In this document: positions 18,401-28,300 of the stretch, piece by piece | How positions within the stretch are numbered: position 1 is the stretch's first letter | Layout: every line of letters begins with the position of its first letter | Assembly: GCA_030153045.1 (NCBI GenBank) | Contig: JASLID010000091.1 | Span: 24,254-88,253, forward strand | Length of the DNA: 64,000 nucleotides | From: Flavobacterium sp. | GTDB lineage: Bacteria; Bacteroidota; Bacteroidia; Flavobacteriales; Flavobacteriaceae | Reading direction: 5' to 3' | The notes under the pieces: generated by a model | Databases searched by the model: none | What the model saw: only the letters and a program-made list of their open reading frames with translations | What the model was told of the DNA's origin: nothing | Program-made: the position numbers and the translations under genes

Positions 18401-21400
18401 TATTCCTACAGGTTCAGGAACACATGTAACAACAACTAGTTATGAGCCTAATACGTTATTGCCCAATACAGAATATGAATTCTATGTAAGAGCTTCATGT
18501 GGAGTAGATAAAAGCGGATGGGTTGGTCCGGTTGCTTTTAGGACGCTTTGTACCGCTTTTAATACTCCTTTCTTAGAAACATTTAATACAGATTCTATTT
18601 CAGAGCAGTGTTGGAGAGTTGTTAATGCAAACAGTGATGATAATGCATGGAATTTAAATGTGAATTTAAACCCTCAGGAAGGAAATCAGACTGCTGCAAT
18701 ATTAACAGCTACTAATGGGGCTAACAATGATTGGCTGATCTCACCAACAATTAATGTTACAGCTAACCAAAGATTACGCTACTATTACAGAGCTGGTTAT
18801 AGCTTCTTTTCAGAAGATTTAAAGGTAAAATTATCTACTAACGGAATTGGTTTGAATAATTTTAATACTGTTTTATACGAATCAAGTGCAGACCCTGTGT
18901 TGATTAACAATGAAGAATACAAAGAAAAAATAATTAACATTCCTGCGGGAATTACGGGTAATATCAATATTGCATGGCAAATTCCTACGGAAGAGCCTAG
19001 TTGGATGGGATACAGAGGGCAAATAGTATACATTGATCATGTTGTGGTTGAAGATATTCCTGCTTGTCCGTCTCCGTCAAATCTTATAGCGCAGAATATT
19101 GCCGATACTCAAGTTCGGTTGAGTTGGGACGCTAATGGAACGTCTGCATGGGAAGTTTCAGTACAACCAGTTGGAACTCCAGCTCCTGTTGGAAATACAC
19201 AATCACAATATCTTTATACAGCGGGTACAAATCCGTTCACAGTTACCAGATTAACTCCGGCTACAAAGTATGAATATTATGTTCGATCGGTTTGTAGTGG
19301 TACATCGCAAAGTGTATGGGTAGGACCTTTTGAATTTACTACAAGATGTAGTCTTGAAAATCTATGTGAATACACAATTACATTGAGTAATGGCGTTTCA
19401 GGTGGAGTTGGCGGGGGAATAGATCTTGTTCAAAACGGGGTAGTAATTCAAACCATGGAATTCCCTACAAGTGCTTGGAACGAGACTCCAATACCAATTG
19501 ATTACCTTGTTTTATTATGTACAGGGGTTGAATTTTCACTATTTTGGGATTCTTTGGGAACTGCTCCAGACCAATATCCTTTGGCACAAGTTGAAATAAA
19601 AGATGCTTTAGGGAATGTGGTTTGGACGAGCCCTATGGGAATTGGAACTCCAAGAACAACCTTATATACTGGAGTTTCCACTTGTGGTACAATTACTTGT
19701 CCGCAACCAACAAATTTAGCAGTTACAGAACAGTCTACATTCACTTGGACAGCAGGTGGAGGAGAAAATCAATGGGAAGTATTTGTACAACCTGTTGGTA
19801 ATGGTACACTTCCTCAATCGGGAACTATTGTAAATATTCCTTCATATACGCCTCAGGTTTCTGATTTTGTTAACTCTACTGCTGGTACTTATGAATATTT
19901 TGTAAGAGCAGTTTGCGGAGCTAATAATGCCAGTTTCTGGTCAGGTCCAAAAGTGTTTGTGAGAAACGATTCAGCTGCAAATGCCTTAAGATTACCTATC
20001 AATCCAAATGAAGAGTGTAATGTTTCCGGAAGCGATATTTCTTTTGTGGGAGCTACTCCTTCAACAGAAGCAATGAGTTGCCCAGGATTGAATAACGGTG
20101 ATATTTGGTTTGAATTTAATGCAACTTCAAGAGTACATATTATTGAAGTAAATGGATTTAAAGGAAACTTTTATACATCATCCGGAGATGAACATTATCC
20201 AAATATCATTATGACTTTATATAAAGTTACACCAACGGGCCTTCAGGAAATGTCTTGTAGTTATGATAACGTAATTGTGGCTATGTATTCGTCAGAATTA
20301 GTGATTGGAGATACTTATAAAGTTCGTTTAACTTTAAATACTACAATTCCAAGTACCAGAAAATTTAATATCTGTATTAAAACACCATTGGATTTATGTG
20401 ATGTGAATGCAGTTAATAATGGTTTTGAATATCCTGCTATGGTGGATGTTTCTGGGATTACAACAATTAGTGATCAACATGTTGTGATGGGATGGCGCAC
20501 TAATTTAGCTACTTGGGATGCAATATTCTTTTGGGATAGTTTGACATCTGCAAATTTTGACCCTTATTCAGGAGGACAATGCGTGCAATTATTATCAGAT
20601 CCTGAAGCAGATTGGGATCCTTCTGACTCAAATATTAAAGGATTATACAAAGAATTCGATACTTCTGAAGCAACAGAAATGGAGTATAGTTTTGCACATG
20701 CATCAAGAGTTGAAGGCTATTCGATTCAATTGTATGCCGGACCACCGCAAGGACCTTTCGCTTTGGTTACTGAAAAACAGGCGCTAGATTTGGATTGGAC
20801 ACTTCATACAGGTTTATACACTGTGCCGGCTGGTCAAACTACAACACGTTTCATTTTCAGATCTAAAGAAAATAAAATCGGAAATTTATTAGACAATGCT
20901 AATTTCAAAGTAAATACTAAAGTCAAAAATGCTAATGTCACTCTTGGCTGTAGCGAGACATCAGTGATTGTTGAAGCGGAAGGTGTGGGACAATGGTCTG
21001 TTGATGCATCGAATCCAGCGGCAACGGTCATCAATACTCCAAACAGTAAAATCACAACGATTTCAGGATTTATGACTCCTGGAGTTTATGTGTACCATTG
21101 GAAAACACGCTATTGTGACAGTACTGTTATGGTGACGTATCAGGGAGTGACAGTTCTTCCAACGGTAAGTTCTCAAGTGAATTATTGTACGAATGAAGCA
21201 GCTACTGCGCTAACAGCTGTTGCACCAGCCAACCACACTTTACTTTGGTACACACAGGCTGTGGGCGGAAGCGGTTCTGTAACGGCTCCGATCCCGAATA
21301 CTTCTGCTGTAGGTTCAACAATGTATTATGTAAGTGCTGTTGATGCTAACGGATGTATTGGACCAAGAGCTGCTATTGAAGCGGTTGTTAATGCGACGGT

Positions 21401-21917
21401 TATTCCGAATGTTGACTTTACTTATGATAACACGATGTATTGTAAAAATGATGCTGATCCTGTAATTACCATTAATTCAAATTTAACTTCAGGAGGTACT
21501 TTCAGCGCAACTCCTAACGGATTAAGCATTGATCCTGCAACGGGAGAAATTAATTTGATGGGAAGTTCAGGAGGTGTGTATACGGTCACTTATGAAATCC
21601 AACAAAATGGATGTTCTAATGCAGGTGCTCATAATGTTTCTTTAACTGTTGATGCTTCTTGTGTGGAGATTCCACGAGGATTCTCACCAAACAATGATGG
21701 TGCTAATGAGAGCTTTGATTTGACCGGATTGGATGTGAGAAGTGTTATTATTTACAATCGTTATGGAGCCGAAGTATACTCCTTTAGCGGTGATTACACC
21801 AATCAATGGGAGGGTTCGTCTAATAAAGGTGATAAATTACCTGATGGGACTTATTTCTATACCATTACTAAAGCAGACGACTCTACAGTAACGGGTTGGG
21901 TGTATATCAACAGATAA
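15402..21917 (+). CDS. Giant T9SS type B adhesin 1 (anchor-J/fibronectin III repeats)
   Basis: A surface protein of about 2171 residues. I choose ATG 15402 because its start MQKKTALTN aligns with MQKTTPISN of its paralogue at 31280. ATGs at 15396 and 15504 are alternatives; the last gives only the classical signal part MKIFSFIFFLIAISGYSQ. Domains in order: choice-of-anchor-J (ENFEGGIPPPSW), Fn3, a prepeptidase-C-like domain, then alternating Fn3 and anchor-J units (FEDFNT, YESFDD, LETFNT). A segment starting CEYTITLSNG follows, then Fn3, a second prepeptidase-C-like domain, a GFEYP/GWRTN domain, Ig-like regions, and a type B sorting domain (IPRGFSPNNDGANESFDL to GWVYINR). Known relatives are exported by the T9SS and held at the cell surface; the ligand is unknown. 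It is followed by a PorP/SprF and a PorE-like gene. Confidence 0.9.
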   Translation: MQKKTALTNLTMLRSCFPDFLLRSEENQFHSLLKMKIFSFIFFLIAISGYSQLAVENFEGGIPPPSWALFQNAVGNSSWGISSDGYLGGNAAMINPASENIGAGNTAEYYMVTPLVTLPANGEIRFFTKQGNVTDNGTIYQLRLSTSNQLDINGYSTVLQSWTEAELNTGSPTSYEEKIVPIPNSIVPGLNVYIAFVAINTQSGVSPSGDSWFVDNVKVIESCVDISSSDVTFNNVTLSGADIAWTHPTATNFEIQLLPAGGTPAATGTTVSGFSYSFSSLPANTDYDVYIKSYCPNSYFSNWAGPFSFSTLQFGDTCGTPLVISNLIAPYISTDNLNNFATSGVEMTTPGSGCITSTYNYAYGGKAFYSYTPSTSGAIKITLTSTEGYTGLFVYQGCANVGISCLEGEGNSTNAPRIINLQVTAGINYIILVSSNYYGMSDVPYTLRVEETPCPIPFDITTSNILQTSTKLSWSNLGNYATSWEYVVQPEGTGLPTGSGIATISNVANIVNTGLTAGTNYEVYVRANCGSGFTEWSTPYNFATQCVTFTTPYFEDFNTANSTTPLSCWYRVDKNNDGTAWSYQLEGEPSIYTGDTTGNNNDLFVSPQIDLSGAPKRLRFKYRTSGDNSVFSVVLSTTGVGADEFTTVLLAENAYSTNWEYVEKIVNIPTSITGLVNIAWYVSPSANEMAYRLTIDDVYVEDKPACSDPIRPIAQNITTTTADLSWEIGDVETQWEVAIQPLGTGLPTGNGVLVNANPYPATNLDPATRYEYYVRAYCSSTQTSSWVGPFNFTTLCTSFPTPFYESFDDSDINTKKFCWSVNNVNGDDAEWRMNAQYPSIESAGFWMPTSDYDDWLISPAINVVGTKALKFKYRATYSIFSLASRFGVEVLISTTDNNPSSFTVLGPLMEFTNTSFLEKALYFTANGPVYIAFRVPPHFSLEAGTSILQIDDVIIEDAPACPNPSDLKATNIVQNGASLSWSQGYQEQSWDIVVQPMGAGIPTGSGTHVTTTSYEPNTLLPNTEYEFYVRASCGVDKSGWVGPVAFRTLCTAFNTPFLETFNTDSISEQCWRVVNANSDDNAWNLNVNLNPQEGNQTAAILTATNGANNDWLISPTINVTANQRLRYYYRAGYSFFSEDLKVKLSTNGIGLNNFNTVLYESSADPVLINNEEYKEKIINIPAGITGNINIAWQIPTEEPSWMGYRGQIVYIDHVVVEDIPACPSPSNLIAQNIADTQVRLSWDANGTSAWEVSVQPVGTPAPVGNTQSQYLYTAGTNPFTVTRLTPATKYEYYVRSVCSGTSQSVWVGPFEFTTRCSLENLCEYTITLSNGVSGGVGGGIDLVQNGVVIQTMEFPTSAWNETPIPIDYLVLLCTGVEFSLFWDSLGTAPDQYPLAQVEIKDALGNVVWTSPMGIGTPRTTLYTGVSTCGTITCPQPTNLAVTEQSTFTWTAGGGENQWEVFVQPVGNGTLPQSGTIVNIPSYTPQVSDFVNSTAGTYEYFVRAVCGANNASFWSGPKVFVRNDSAANALRLPINPNEECNVSGSDISFVGATPSTEAMSCPGLNNGDIWFEFNATSRVHIIEVNGFKGNFYTSSGDEHYPNIIMTLYKVTPTGLQEMSCSYDNVIVAMYSSELVIGDTYKVRLTLNTTIPSTRKFNICIKTPLDLCDVNAVNNGFEYPAMVDVSGITTISDQHVVMGWRTNLATWDAIFFWDSLTSANFDPYSGGQCVQLLSDPEADWDPSDSNIKGLYKEFDTSEATEMEYSFAHASRVEGYSIQLYAGPPQGPFALVTEKQALDLDWTLHTGLYTVPAGQTTTRFIFRSKENKIGNLLDNANFKVNTKVKNANVTLGCSETSVIVEAEGVGQWSVDASNPAATVINTPNSKITTISGFMTPGVYVYHWKTRYCDSTVMVTYQGVTVLPTVSSQVNYCTNEAATALTAVAPANHTLLWYTQAVGGSGSVTAPIPNTSAVGSTMYYVSAVDANGCIGPRAAIEAVVNATVIPNVDFTYDNTMYCKNDADPVITINSNLTSGGTFSATPNGLSIDPATGEINLMGSSGGVYTVTYEIQQNGCSNAGAHNVSLTVDASCVEIPRGFSPNNDGANESFDLTGLDVRSVIIYNRYGAEVYSFSGDYTNQWEGSSNKGDKLPDGTYFYTITKADDSTVTGWVYINR

Positions 21918-21927
21918 AAGAATAAAA

Positions 21928-21964
21928 GGCAGTCTGTTTGTTTCACATATTCAAGCAGGCTGTC
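21928..21964 (+). other. Intercistronic hairpin between adhesin 1 and porP/sprF 1
   Basis: A 13-bp stem (GGCAGTCTGTTTG pairing with CAAGCAGGCTGTC, three G-T pairs) encloses an 11-nt loop. There is no T run after it, so it is not a classical terminator. A hairpin with nearly the same left arm sits at the equivalent place after adhesin 3. It could be a processing, stabilising or attenuation site that sets expression of the small downstream genes relative to the giant one. Confidence 0.6.
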
Positions 21965-21991
21965 ATTAACAACATAAAGCAAGAGCTTACA

Positions 21992-22927
21992 ATGAAAAAA
22001 ATATATTTAGCCTCAATACTAATGACGATGTTGTGTTTTGACATGCAGGCACAACAGGATCCGCATTATACACAATATATGTATAATATGAATGTCATGA
22101 ATCCTGCTTATGCGGGATCGAAAGAGAATTTGTCGGTAGGATTACTCTACCGACAACAATGGGTCAATATTGAAGGAGCGCCTAAAACGGCAACGCTGTC
22201 GCTACACAGCCCTGTGGGTAAAAATGTAGGATTAGGTCTTTCGGTGATTTCAGATAAAATAGGTCCTGTGGAAGAGAACAACATCTATGCTGATTTCTCA
22301 TACACCTTGAATTTAGGAGGAGAGCACCGATTGGCAATGGGGCTTAAAGGAGGTGCTACATTGCACAAAGTAGGATTGTTTTCTGATATCGGGAACGGAC
22401 ATGTTAATGATTCAGGTGATGCGGCTTTCAGCGAAAATGCAAGTAACGTGTATTTGAATATTGGATCAGGATTGTTTTACTATTTGAAGAATTACTATTT
22501 GGCTTTTTCGGTGCCTAACATGTTGCAAAGCAAACATTTGGATGTAACACAAAGCGGACAGGAATACCACTTCGGAAGTGAAACACAACATTATTTCTTC
22601 ACAGGAGGTTATGTTTTTAATCTTTCGGAACAAACTAAATTCAAACCTTCGTTTATGATGAAATCGGCTTTTAGTGCTCCAATATCCTTGGATGTATCAG
22701 CTAACTTTTTGTTTTTCGAAAAGTTTGAAGCGGGAGCTACTTATAGATTGGACGATTCTTTCGGAGCGATGGTCAATTATGCCATTACACCAAGTTTGAG
22801 GATAGGGTATGCATACGATCATATTGTTTCGGATTTGAAAATAGCCTCGACTTCTTCTCATGAAGTGATGTTATTGTTTGATTTGAATTTCCCGAAGAAA
22901 GTTTCGATTTCACCAAGATTTTTCTAA
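21992..22927 (+). CDS. PorP/SprF family outer-membrane protein 1
   Basis: A 311-residue outer-membrane beta-barrel of the PorP/SprF family. The start at 21992 (MKKIYLASILMTMLCFDMQAQ) gives a clean signal peptide and the same length as the paralogue at 38249. A start at 21938 would lie inside the intercistronic hairpin. Family hallmarks are QQDPHYTQYMYN, NPAYAGS, GLLYRQQW and a C-terminal PRFF aromatic end. In F. johnsoniae, SprF is needed for secretion of the type B adhesin SprB encoded next to it, so this protein most likely serves adhesin 1. The codons carry more G/C at third positions than in the second copy. It is cotranscribed with the OmpA-type gene 15 nt downstream. Confidence 0.9.
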   Translation: MKKIYLASILMTMLCFDMQAQQDPHYTQYMYNMNVMNPAYAGSKENLSVGLLYRQQWVNIEGAPKTATLSLHSPVGKNVGLGLSVISDKIGPVEENNIYADFSYTLNLGGEHRLAMGLKGGATLHKVGLFSDIGNGHVNDSGDAAFSENASNVYLNIGSGLFYYLKNYYLAFSVPNMLQSKHLDVTQSGQEYHFGSETQHYFFTGGYVFNLSEQTKFKPSFMMKSAFSAPISLDVSANFLFFEKFEAGATYRLDDSFGAMVNYAITPSLRIGYAYDHIVSDLKIASTSSHEVMLLFDLNFPKKVSISPRFF

Positions 22928-22942
22928 CCTAAAACAACCACC

Positions 22943-24811
22943 ATGAAAAAAAGATATATAACCATCGGTTTATTGCTGCTTTTAACGGCAGGTTACGGGC
23001 AGGATAAATCGACACAAAGAGCCGACAAGCTTTTTGAGAGTTATCAATACGTCAATGCTATTGAAGAATACTCGAAACTGGCAACAGGTAAAGGTGCAAA
23101 CACCTATGTGTACACACGATTGGCAGACAGCTATTACAATGTTTTCAATACTGAGGCAGCTGTCAAGTGGTATGCTAAAGCAGTGGAAAGCAAAGTGGAT
23201 GCAGAAACGCATTACCATTATGCGCAATCACTTAAAACTCTTGGAAAGTACCAGGAAGCAAATCAGCAAATGGACGCTTTTGCACTTCAGGCTTCCAATG
23301 ACCCAAGAGCCAGAGAGCACAGAGCCAATCCCGATTATATTCCGAGCCTGGTCAATAAAACAAAATTGTTTGATGTTGGTACTACCAATATCCAAAGCAA
23401 GGGTCAAAGCGATTTCGCACCGGTATTGACCAGTGATAACACGCTGTATTTTGTTAGCACCCGAAATACCTCAAATAAAAAAGACAAATGGGCCAACCAG
23501 CCGTATGTGGATATCTTCCAATCGGTTAGAAATCAGGACGGCACTTTATCAGAACCTAAAGCGATAAGCGAGCTCAATACAGGATTCCATGATGGGCCGG
23601 TAGCGGTAAGTGCAGATGGTAACACGATGTTCTTTGCCAGAGACAGTCACAGCAGTGGTCAATTTGAGAAAGACAAAAAGAGCAATGTGAAAATAGGCCA
23701 ACAAGGATTGTACAAAGCCACTAAAGTAGATGGTAAATGGAGTAATATAGAAGCTTTATCACTGAATAGTACCAATTATTCGGTGTCGCATCCAAGTTTG
23801 AGTAAAGATGGTAAAACCTTGTTTTTTGCGTCGAATATGCCTGGCGGATTGGGCGAATCGGATATTTGGAAAGTGACTATCAATGGTACTCAATTAGGAA
23901 CTCCACAAAACTTAGGCGCTAAGATCAATACACCAGGGAAAGAGAATTTTCCATTTATCACTGATGACAATACGTTATATTTTGCCTCTTCAGGTCATCA
24001 GGGTTTTGGTGGATTGGATGTTTTTAAAGTTGACTTGGACACAACGGAGAAAGCCCAAAACCTTGGAAAACCTGTCAACAGCGAGAAGGATGATTTTTCG
24101 TTCAGCTTGAATTTGGTATTGAATGCAGGTTATTTTGCTTCGAATCGAAGCGGCATTGATGCCATTTACTCTGCAATCCCTGTTTGTAAAGCACAGGCAA
24201 TAGCTTTGGTAAGCAATCAAATAACGGGAGATATCCTGTCTAATGCCACAGTAGCTATTTTGGATGCTAAAGGCAATACCATTGCAACTAAACAAACCGA
24301 TGCTTCGGGTAGGGTAAGTTATGATGTGGACTGTGAAACGGGTTATGAATTCATTGCTTCGGCTCCAAATTTTAACGCGCAAGCGTTTCCGATTCAAAGA
24401 ACCCAATCGGGAGAGAATCTAGTTGAAGCCAAATTATTACCGGAAGAAGTGATTATCACCGATACCGAAGTGTTATTGGCTCCGATTTTCTTCGAATTCA
24501 ACAAAAGCAATATCACAGCACAAGGCGCAGGTGAGTTGGATAAATTGATCAAAGTGATGAACGATCATCCAGAGATGGTGATTTTGGTTAAATCGCACAC
24601 GGATACCAAAGGAAAAGCAGCTTACAACCTGAATTTATCAGAACAAAGAGCGCAATCTACAGTTCAGTATATTATTTCCAAAGGGATAGCAAGTGATAAA
24701 ATATCGGGCAAAGGCTACGGTAGTTCTACACCAAAAATAAATTGTGGTGGAAACTGCACAGACGATAATCATGCTCAAAACAGACGTTCGGAGTTTATGA
24801 TTGTCAAATAG
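22943..24811 (+). CDS. PorE-like OmpA-family protein 1 (TPR, PD40 propeller, carboxypeptidase-regulatory, OmpA)
   Basis: A 622-residue periplasmic/outer-membrane-associated protein. A signal peptide (MKKRYITIGLLLLLTAGYGQ, no lipobox) is followed by TPR-like helices at about 22-125. A PD40/WD40-like propeller spans about 150-410 (for example HPSLSKDGKTLFFASN and FITDDNTLYFASSG). A carboxypeptidase-regulatory-like domain lies at about 420-500 and an OmpA peptidoglycan-binding domain at about 510-622 (FFEFNKSNITAQG, KSHTDTKG, NRRSEF). The order is that of PorE of the P. gingivalis T9SS, which anchors secretion components to peptidoglycan; PorE itself is a lipoprotein and this protein is not. With the adjacent PorP/SprF it probably forms an adhesin-specific anchor. 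A terminator follows. Confidence 0.88.
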   Translation: MKKRYITIGLLLLLTAGYGQDKSTQRADKLFESYQYVNAIEEYSKLATGKGANTYVYTRLADSYYNVFNTEAAVKWYAKAVESKVDAETHYHYAQSLKTLGKYQEANQQMDAFALQASNDPRAREHRANPDYIPSLVNKTKLFDVGTTNIQSKGQSDFAPVLTSDNTLYFVSTRNTSNKKDKWANQPYVDIFQSVRNQDGTLSEPKAISELNTGFHDGPVAVSADGNTMFFARDSHSSGQFEKDKKSNVKIGQQGLYKATKVDGKWSNIEALSLNSTNYSVSHPSLSKDGKTLFFASNMPGGLGESDIWKVTINGTQLGTPQNLGAKINTPGKENFPFITDDNTLYFASSGHQGFGGLDVFKVDLDTTEKAQNLGKPVNSEKDDFSFSLNLVLNAGYFASNRSGIDAIYSAIPVCKAQAIALVSNQITGDILSNATVAILDAKGNTIATKQTDASGRVSYDVDCETGYEFIASAPNFNAQAFPIQRTQSGENLVEAKLLPEEVIITDTEVLLAPIFFEFNKSNITAQGAGELDKLIKVMNDHPEMVILVKSHTDTKGKAAYNLNLSEQRAQSTVQYIISKGIASDKISGKGYGSSTPKINCGGNCTDDNHAQNRRSEFMIVK

Positions 24812-24857
24812 TAAGAAGGTTTTTTTAATACTGTTTTTTTAATTTTTGTAATTTGAT

Positions 24858-24896
24858 AGGGCTTGACTTTTTAATTAAAGTTGAGCCTTATTTTTT
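24858..24896 (+). terminator. Intrinsic terminator of the adhesin 1 operon
   Basis: The arms GGCTTGACTTT and AAAGTTGAGCC pair over 11 bp with two G-T pairs, extend by A-T and G-T pairs outside, and are followed by ATTTTTTG. This closes the adhesin 1-porP/sprF-porE-like unit. The rest of 24897-25248 is extremely AT-rich, with no gene seen. Confidence 0.8.
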
Positions 24897-25248
24897 GCAT
24901 AGATACCATAAATTAAAAGTCTCTCAGGTTTAACACTGTTCAGTGTATTGTTTTCAGATGTTTTTATATTTCTTATCAATAATTTTAGTCGTAATCGATT
25001 TGAGTTGGTAATTCAATTAAAAAATAATGCAATTTTTTAACTTATTATTCAGTAATATAACAATTATTTAAATTCAATACTTACTGTTAATTTAAGTGAT
25101 CTTTCCATTTTTTTTATGGATTAAATATAGAAAATTAATAAAAAATAAAGAAAAAACCTACAAAAAATACCATTATTAAGTAAGTGTAAATAAAATGCTG
25201 ATTTTAAGCTTGATGTATTGATTTTATTGACTTTTTACCTGCTTTTTA

Positions 25249-25333
25249 GCTTTTGAAATTCGGTAAACTGCAAAGCTATTCATTATAATTGGAGAATATG
25301 TGTAATTATTTTTGAGCAACACAATTAACCAAT
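25249..25333 (+). promoter_or_regulatory. Shared adhesin-locus leader element, copy C
   Basis: GCTTTTGAAATTCGGTAAAC begins at 25249, then TGCAAAG, 25 nt, TGTAATTATTTTTGAGCAA with TATTTTTG as -7, and ATTAACCAAT before the ATG at 25338. This copy is the cleanest promoter match and is closest in sequence to copy B. Confidence 0.62.
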
Positions 25334-25337
25334 AATT

Positions 25338-28300
25338 ATGATTATGCTAAAAAAATTACAATCAACCAAAGTGATCGATTTTTTCGATTCTAAAAAGAGA
25401 GCCAGACTGCTTCATAGTACGTTTTTGGTTTTATCGTTTTTTTGTTTGTCAGATGGTTTTTCTCAAACTACATTAATCAATCCAGCAACCGATGGAGGGT
25501 TTAATTCAGGGAGCACATTTGCAGCAAATGGATGGACTGTTGCCAATGAAGGAACAGGAATGATTAAATGGGCAGTTGGTACTGCTGTAAACTCAGGAGC
25601 CATTACCGGTAACTCAGCTTACGTTTCAACTGATGACGGTACAACGAACAGTTATGTTGGTGCAGGAGCTGCAAGGGCGGTATTTTTCTACAGAGATGTA
25701 GTGCTTCCTCCAGGTCAAACTAATATTGCTTTATCTTTTAACTGGAAATCGGGAGTAAATACTTGGCAGGTTTATGTTGCACCTACAAGTGTAACACCGG
25801 TTGGAAGTGATGTTCAGCCTTCTTTTTCAGGTTTTCCAAGTGTTGCACCTTTAACTGGGGCTACTCCGGTTGTGCTTGGTGTAACCAATGGTACTACTAC
25901 TCAAAAAGCAACAGGATTTATTCCTGCGAGTTTTGCGGGTTCTACCGTAAGACTTATTTTCATGTGGTCTAACAATACAGGAGCAACCAACCCACCATTA
26001 GCAATTGATAACATATCTTTAGTTTCAAGAGTTGGTGGTCAGCTATTGAGTTCTATTGCAACAGGTAATTATTCTGATGCTTCAACTTGGGATATGAACT
26101 ATGTGCCTTCTCCAACAGATGAGGTGGTAATTAATGCCAATCATACTGTAACAATTGACAACAGAAATTTAGGTGTTGAAAATTTATACATCGCTGGTGC
26201 TAATGCAGTTCTTCAATTTGGATTAGATACAGATGAATTCACTATCAATAATGATTTATTGGTTAGTGGATCAGGAGCAAAATTTAATGTTTTTAATGGT
26301 GCAAATGGTCGTTCTTTAAAAGTGGGTCATAACATCGATTTGATTTCAGGAGGTAGATTGGATGTATCTGTTGGATCAAGTTCAATTGGATTTGGACAAT
26401 TGGACTTATTTGGATCTACAGTTCAGACCATTTTTTCAGACGGAACAGGTATTTTAGGAGGTACGGTTATTTCAACTACTACTACCAATACATCTGGTAT
26501 AATCAATCAATTAAATATTACGAATACAAATACTGCAACTCCTAATGTTGTGTGGAGTGTAAATAATGTAAGAATTAAAAATGCATTACGATTAAATAAA
26601 GCGAGAGTTGCTTTAGGTTCAAATAAAATTATTTTAGGGAACTTTACAACGTTGGGTACTCTTGTATCTCCTTTCGGAAATGGTTTTGTTGGAGGTATAG
26701 TCGCAAGATGGTATCCTACAAGTGCTACAGGTACAGCTGTTAACCCGGGAACGGATCATAATCCGAATACCAATGGATTTTACCCAATAATAAATGCTAA
26801 CGGTCAAAATAGATCGGCGTATATCATAAGTTCAACGGCAACTACAGCTGGAGAGATTGAAATAGGTTATACTGATGCTAGTACATTTGGTACAGGTTTA
26901 TCAATTATTGATGGTTCATATACTGTAACCAATCGTTACAATGGAAACTGGGCAGTTACTAATGCTGGTTCAGGAGGTTCTATTTATGCAAATGCTGCCG
27001 GAACTTTTACTTTCGGGACATACGCTTCAGGCGCTTACGAAACGAATGATGGTTCTTCAAGAATTATGTACAATGCAACTGCAGTAGCAGGTGAGCATAT
27101 CAATGGAACAACAACTCCATTTGTTTCCAGAAAAGGATTGACATTGGCAAACTTAACTACTGCGCCTTTATTTGTAGGATTTAATAATGCATCGGTTTTA
27201 GGAACCACTACTATTACTTCAGTTGCTTCAGGTGATTGGAATACACCTTCAACTTGGTCTACTAATGCAGTGCCAGTTTGTGCAGACGTTGTTAAAATTG
27301 CTTCAGGTCATACAGTTACAAATAACGCTACTGCAAATGCAGGAGGTTTGACTGTTGCATTAGGAGGTACTTTAGTTAACGCATCAAATAATTTAACTGT
27401 TGGATGTACCAATAACAATGCGGTTTTTGCTAATTATGGTACATTAACTGTATCTGGCGGAACAGTAACAGTTAACGGTGGACTTTCTCATAAAAACGGA
27501 AGTACATTCAATCAGTCAGGTGGTAATATCATTATTGACAGTAATGCTAATGGTGTTGATGCAAATAGTGTTGGAATAGGAGGAAGTTCACTTAAAATTG
27601 AAACGTCTTCATTAAACTTAACTAACGGAACAATTACTATTGTGGATCCATTGGTGAATAATTCAGTGGCTACGACTGCAAATTCAGTATCATCTTTTAC
27701 TGTAGATACACATGGAGCTACAGGAACTTTTGACAAAAATACAAATGCAGCAGCTACAACTGGTGCTACAACTATCGTGATGGACGGTTTTAACAGTAAC
27801 AAAGCGATATATGACATTGGGCAGGTTGTAACAGGGACAGGAATTGCTGCCGGAACAACTGTTACTTCGGTTACGTCTGGACTACTTTCGAATTCTCCAA
27901 TAACTTTGGGATTATCACAATCAATTACTGCTAATATTGCTGCAGGCTCAATTTTAACATTCTCGTCTATGAGTAATGGTTGTGCAACTATTGATTTCAC
28001 TTCTTCTGTAGGTTTAGATAAGGTTGCAATAGGTCAGGTGGTTTCTGGTACAGGTATTCCAGCAGGAACTACTGTTGTAGGTTTAGCATATGATTTTTCT
28101 GGTTTTGCAGGAGTGAAATTGTCAAACCCAGTTTCAGGATTGCCAACATCACCTATTACAGCTGTTCAAACTATATCATTTTCTGGAGCTTCAGAAAATT
28201 GTTCTACTATTATTCTTACTGCAGCTAATCCATTAATTGTTAATGGTCAGGCTATAGGAGGCCCTGGAATTCAGCCAGGTACTACAGTTGCTAATATTAA

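Noticed and set aside
23990..24406. Antisense open frame of 138 codons within the PorE-like gene 1
   Set aside because: It is a shadow of the real coding frame, and the paralogue at 39202 does not conserve it.
27512..28000. Long open frame of 162 codons on the minus strand inside adhesin 2
   Set aside because: It is antisense to a clear coding frame, is rich in Val/Ile/Pro from the complement of Thr/Asn-rich codons, and has no promoter or domain.
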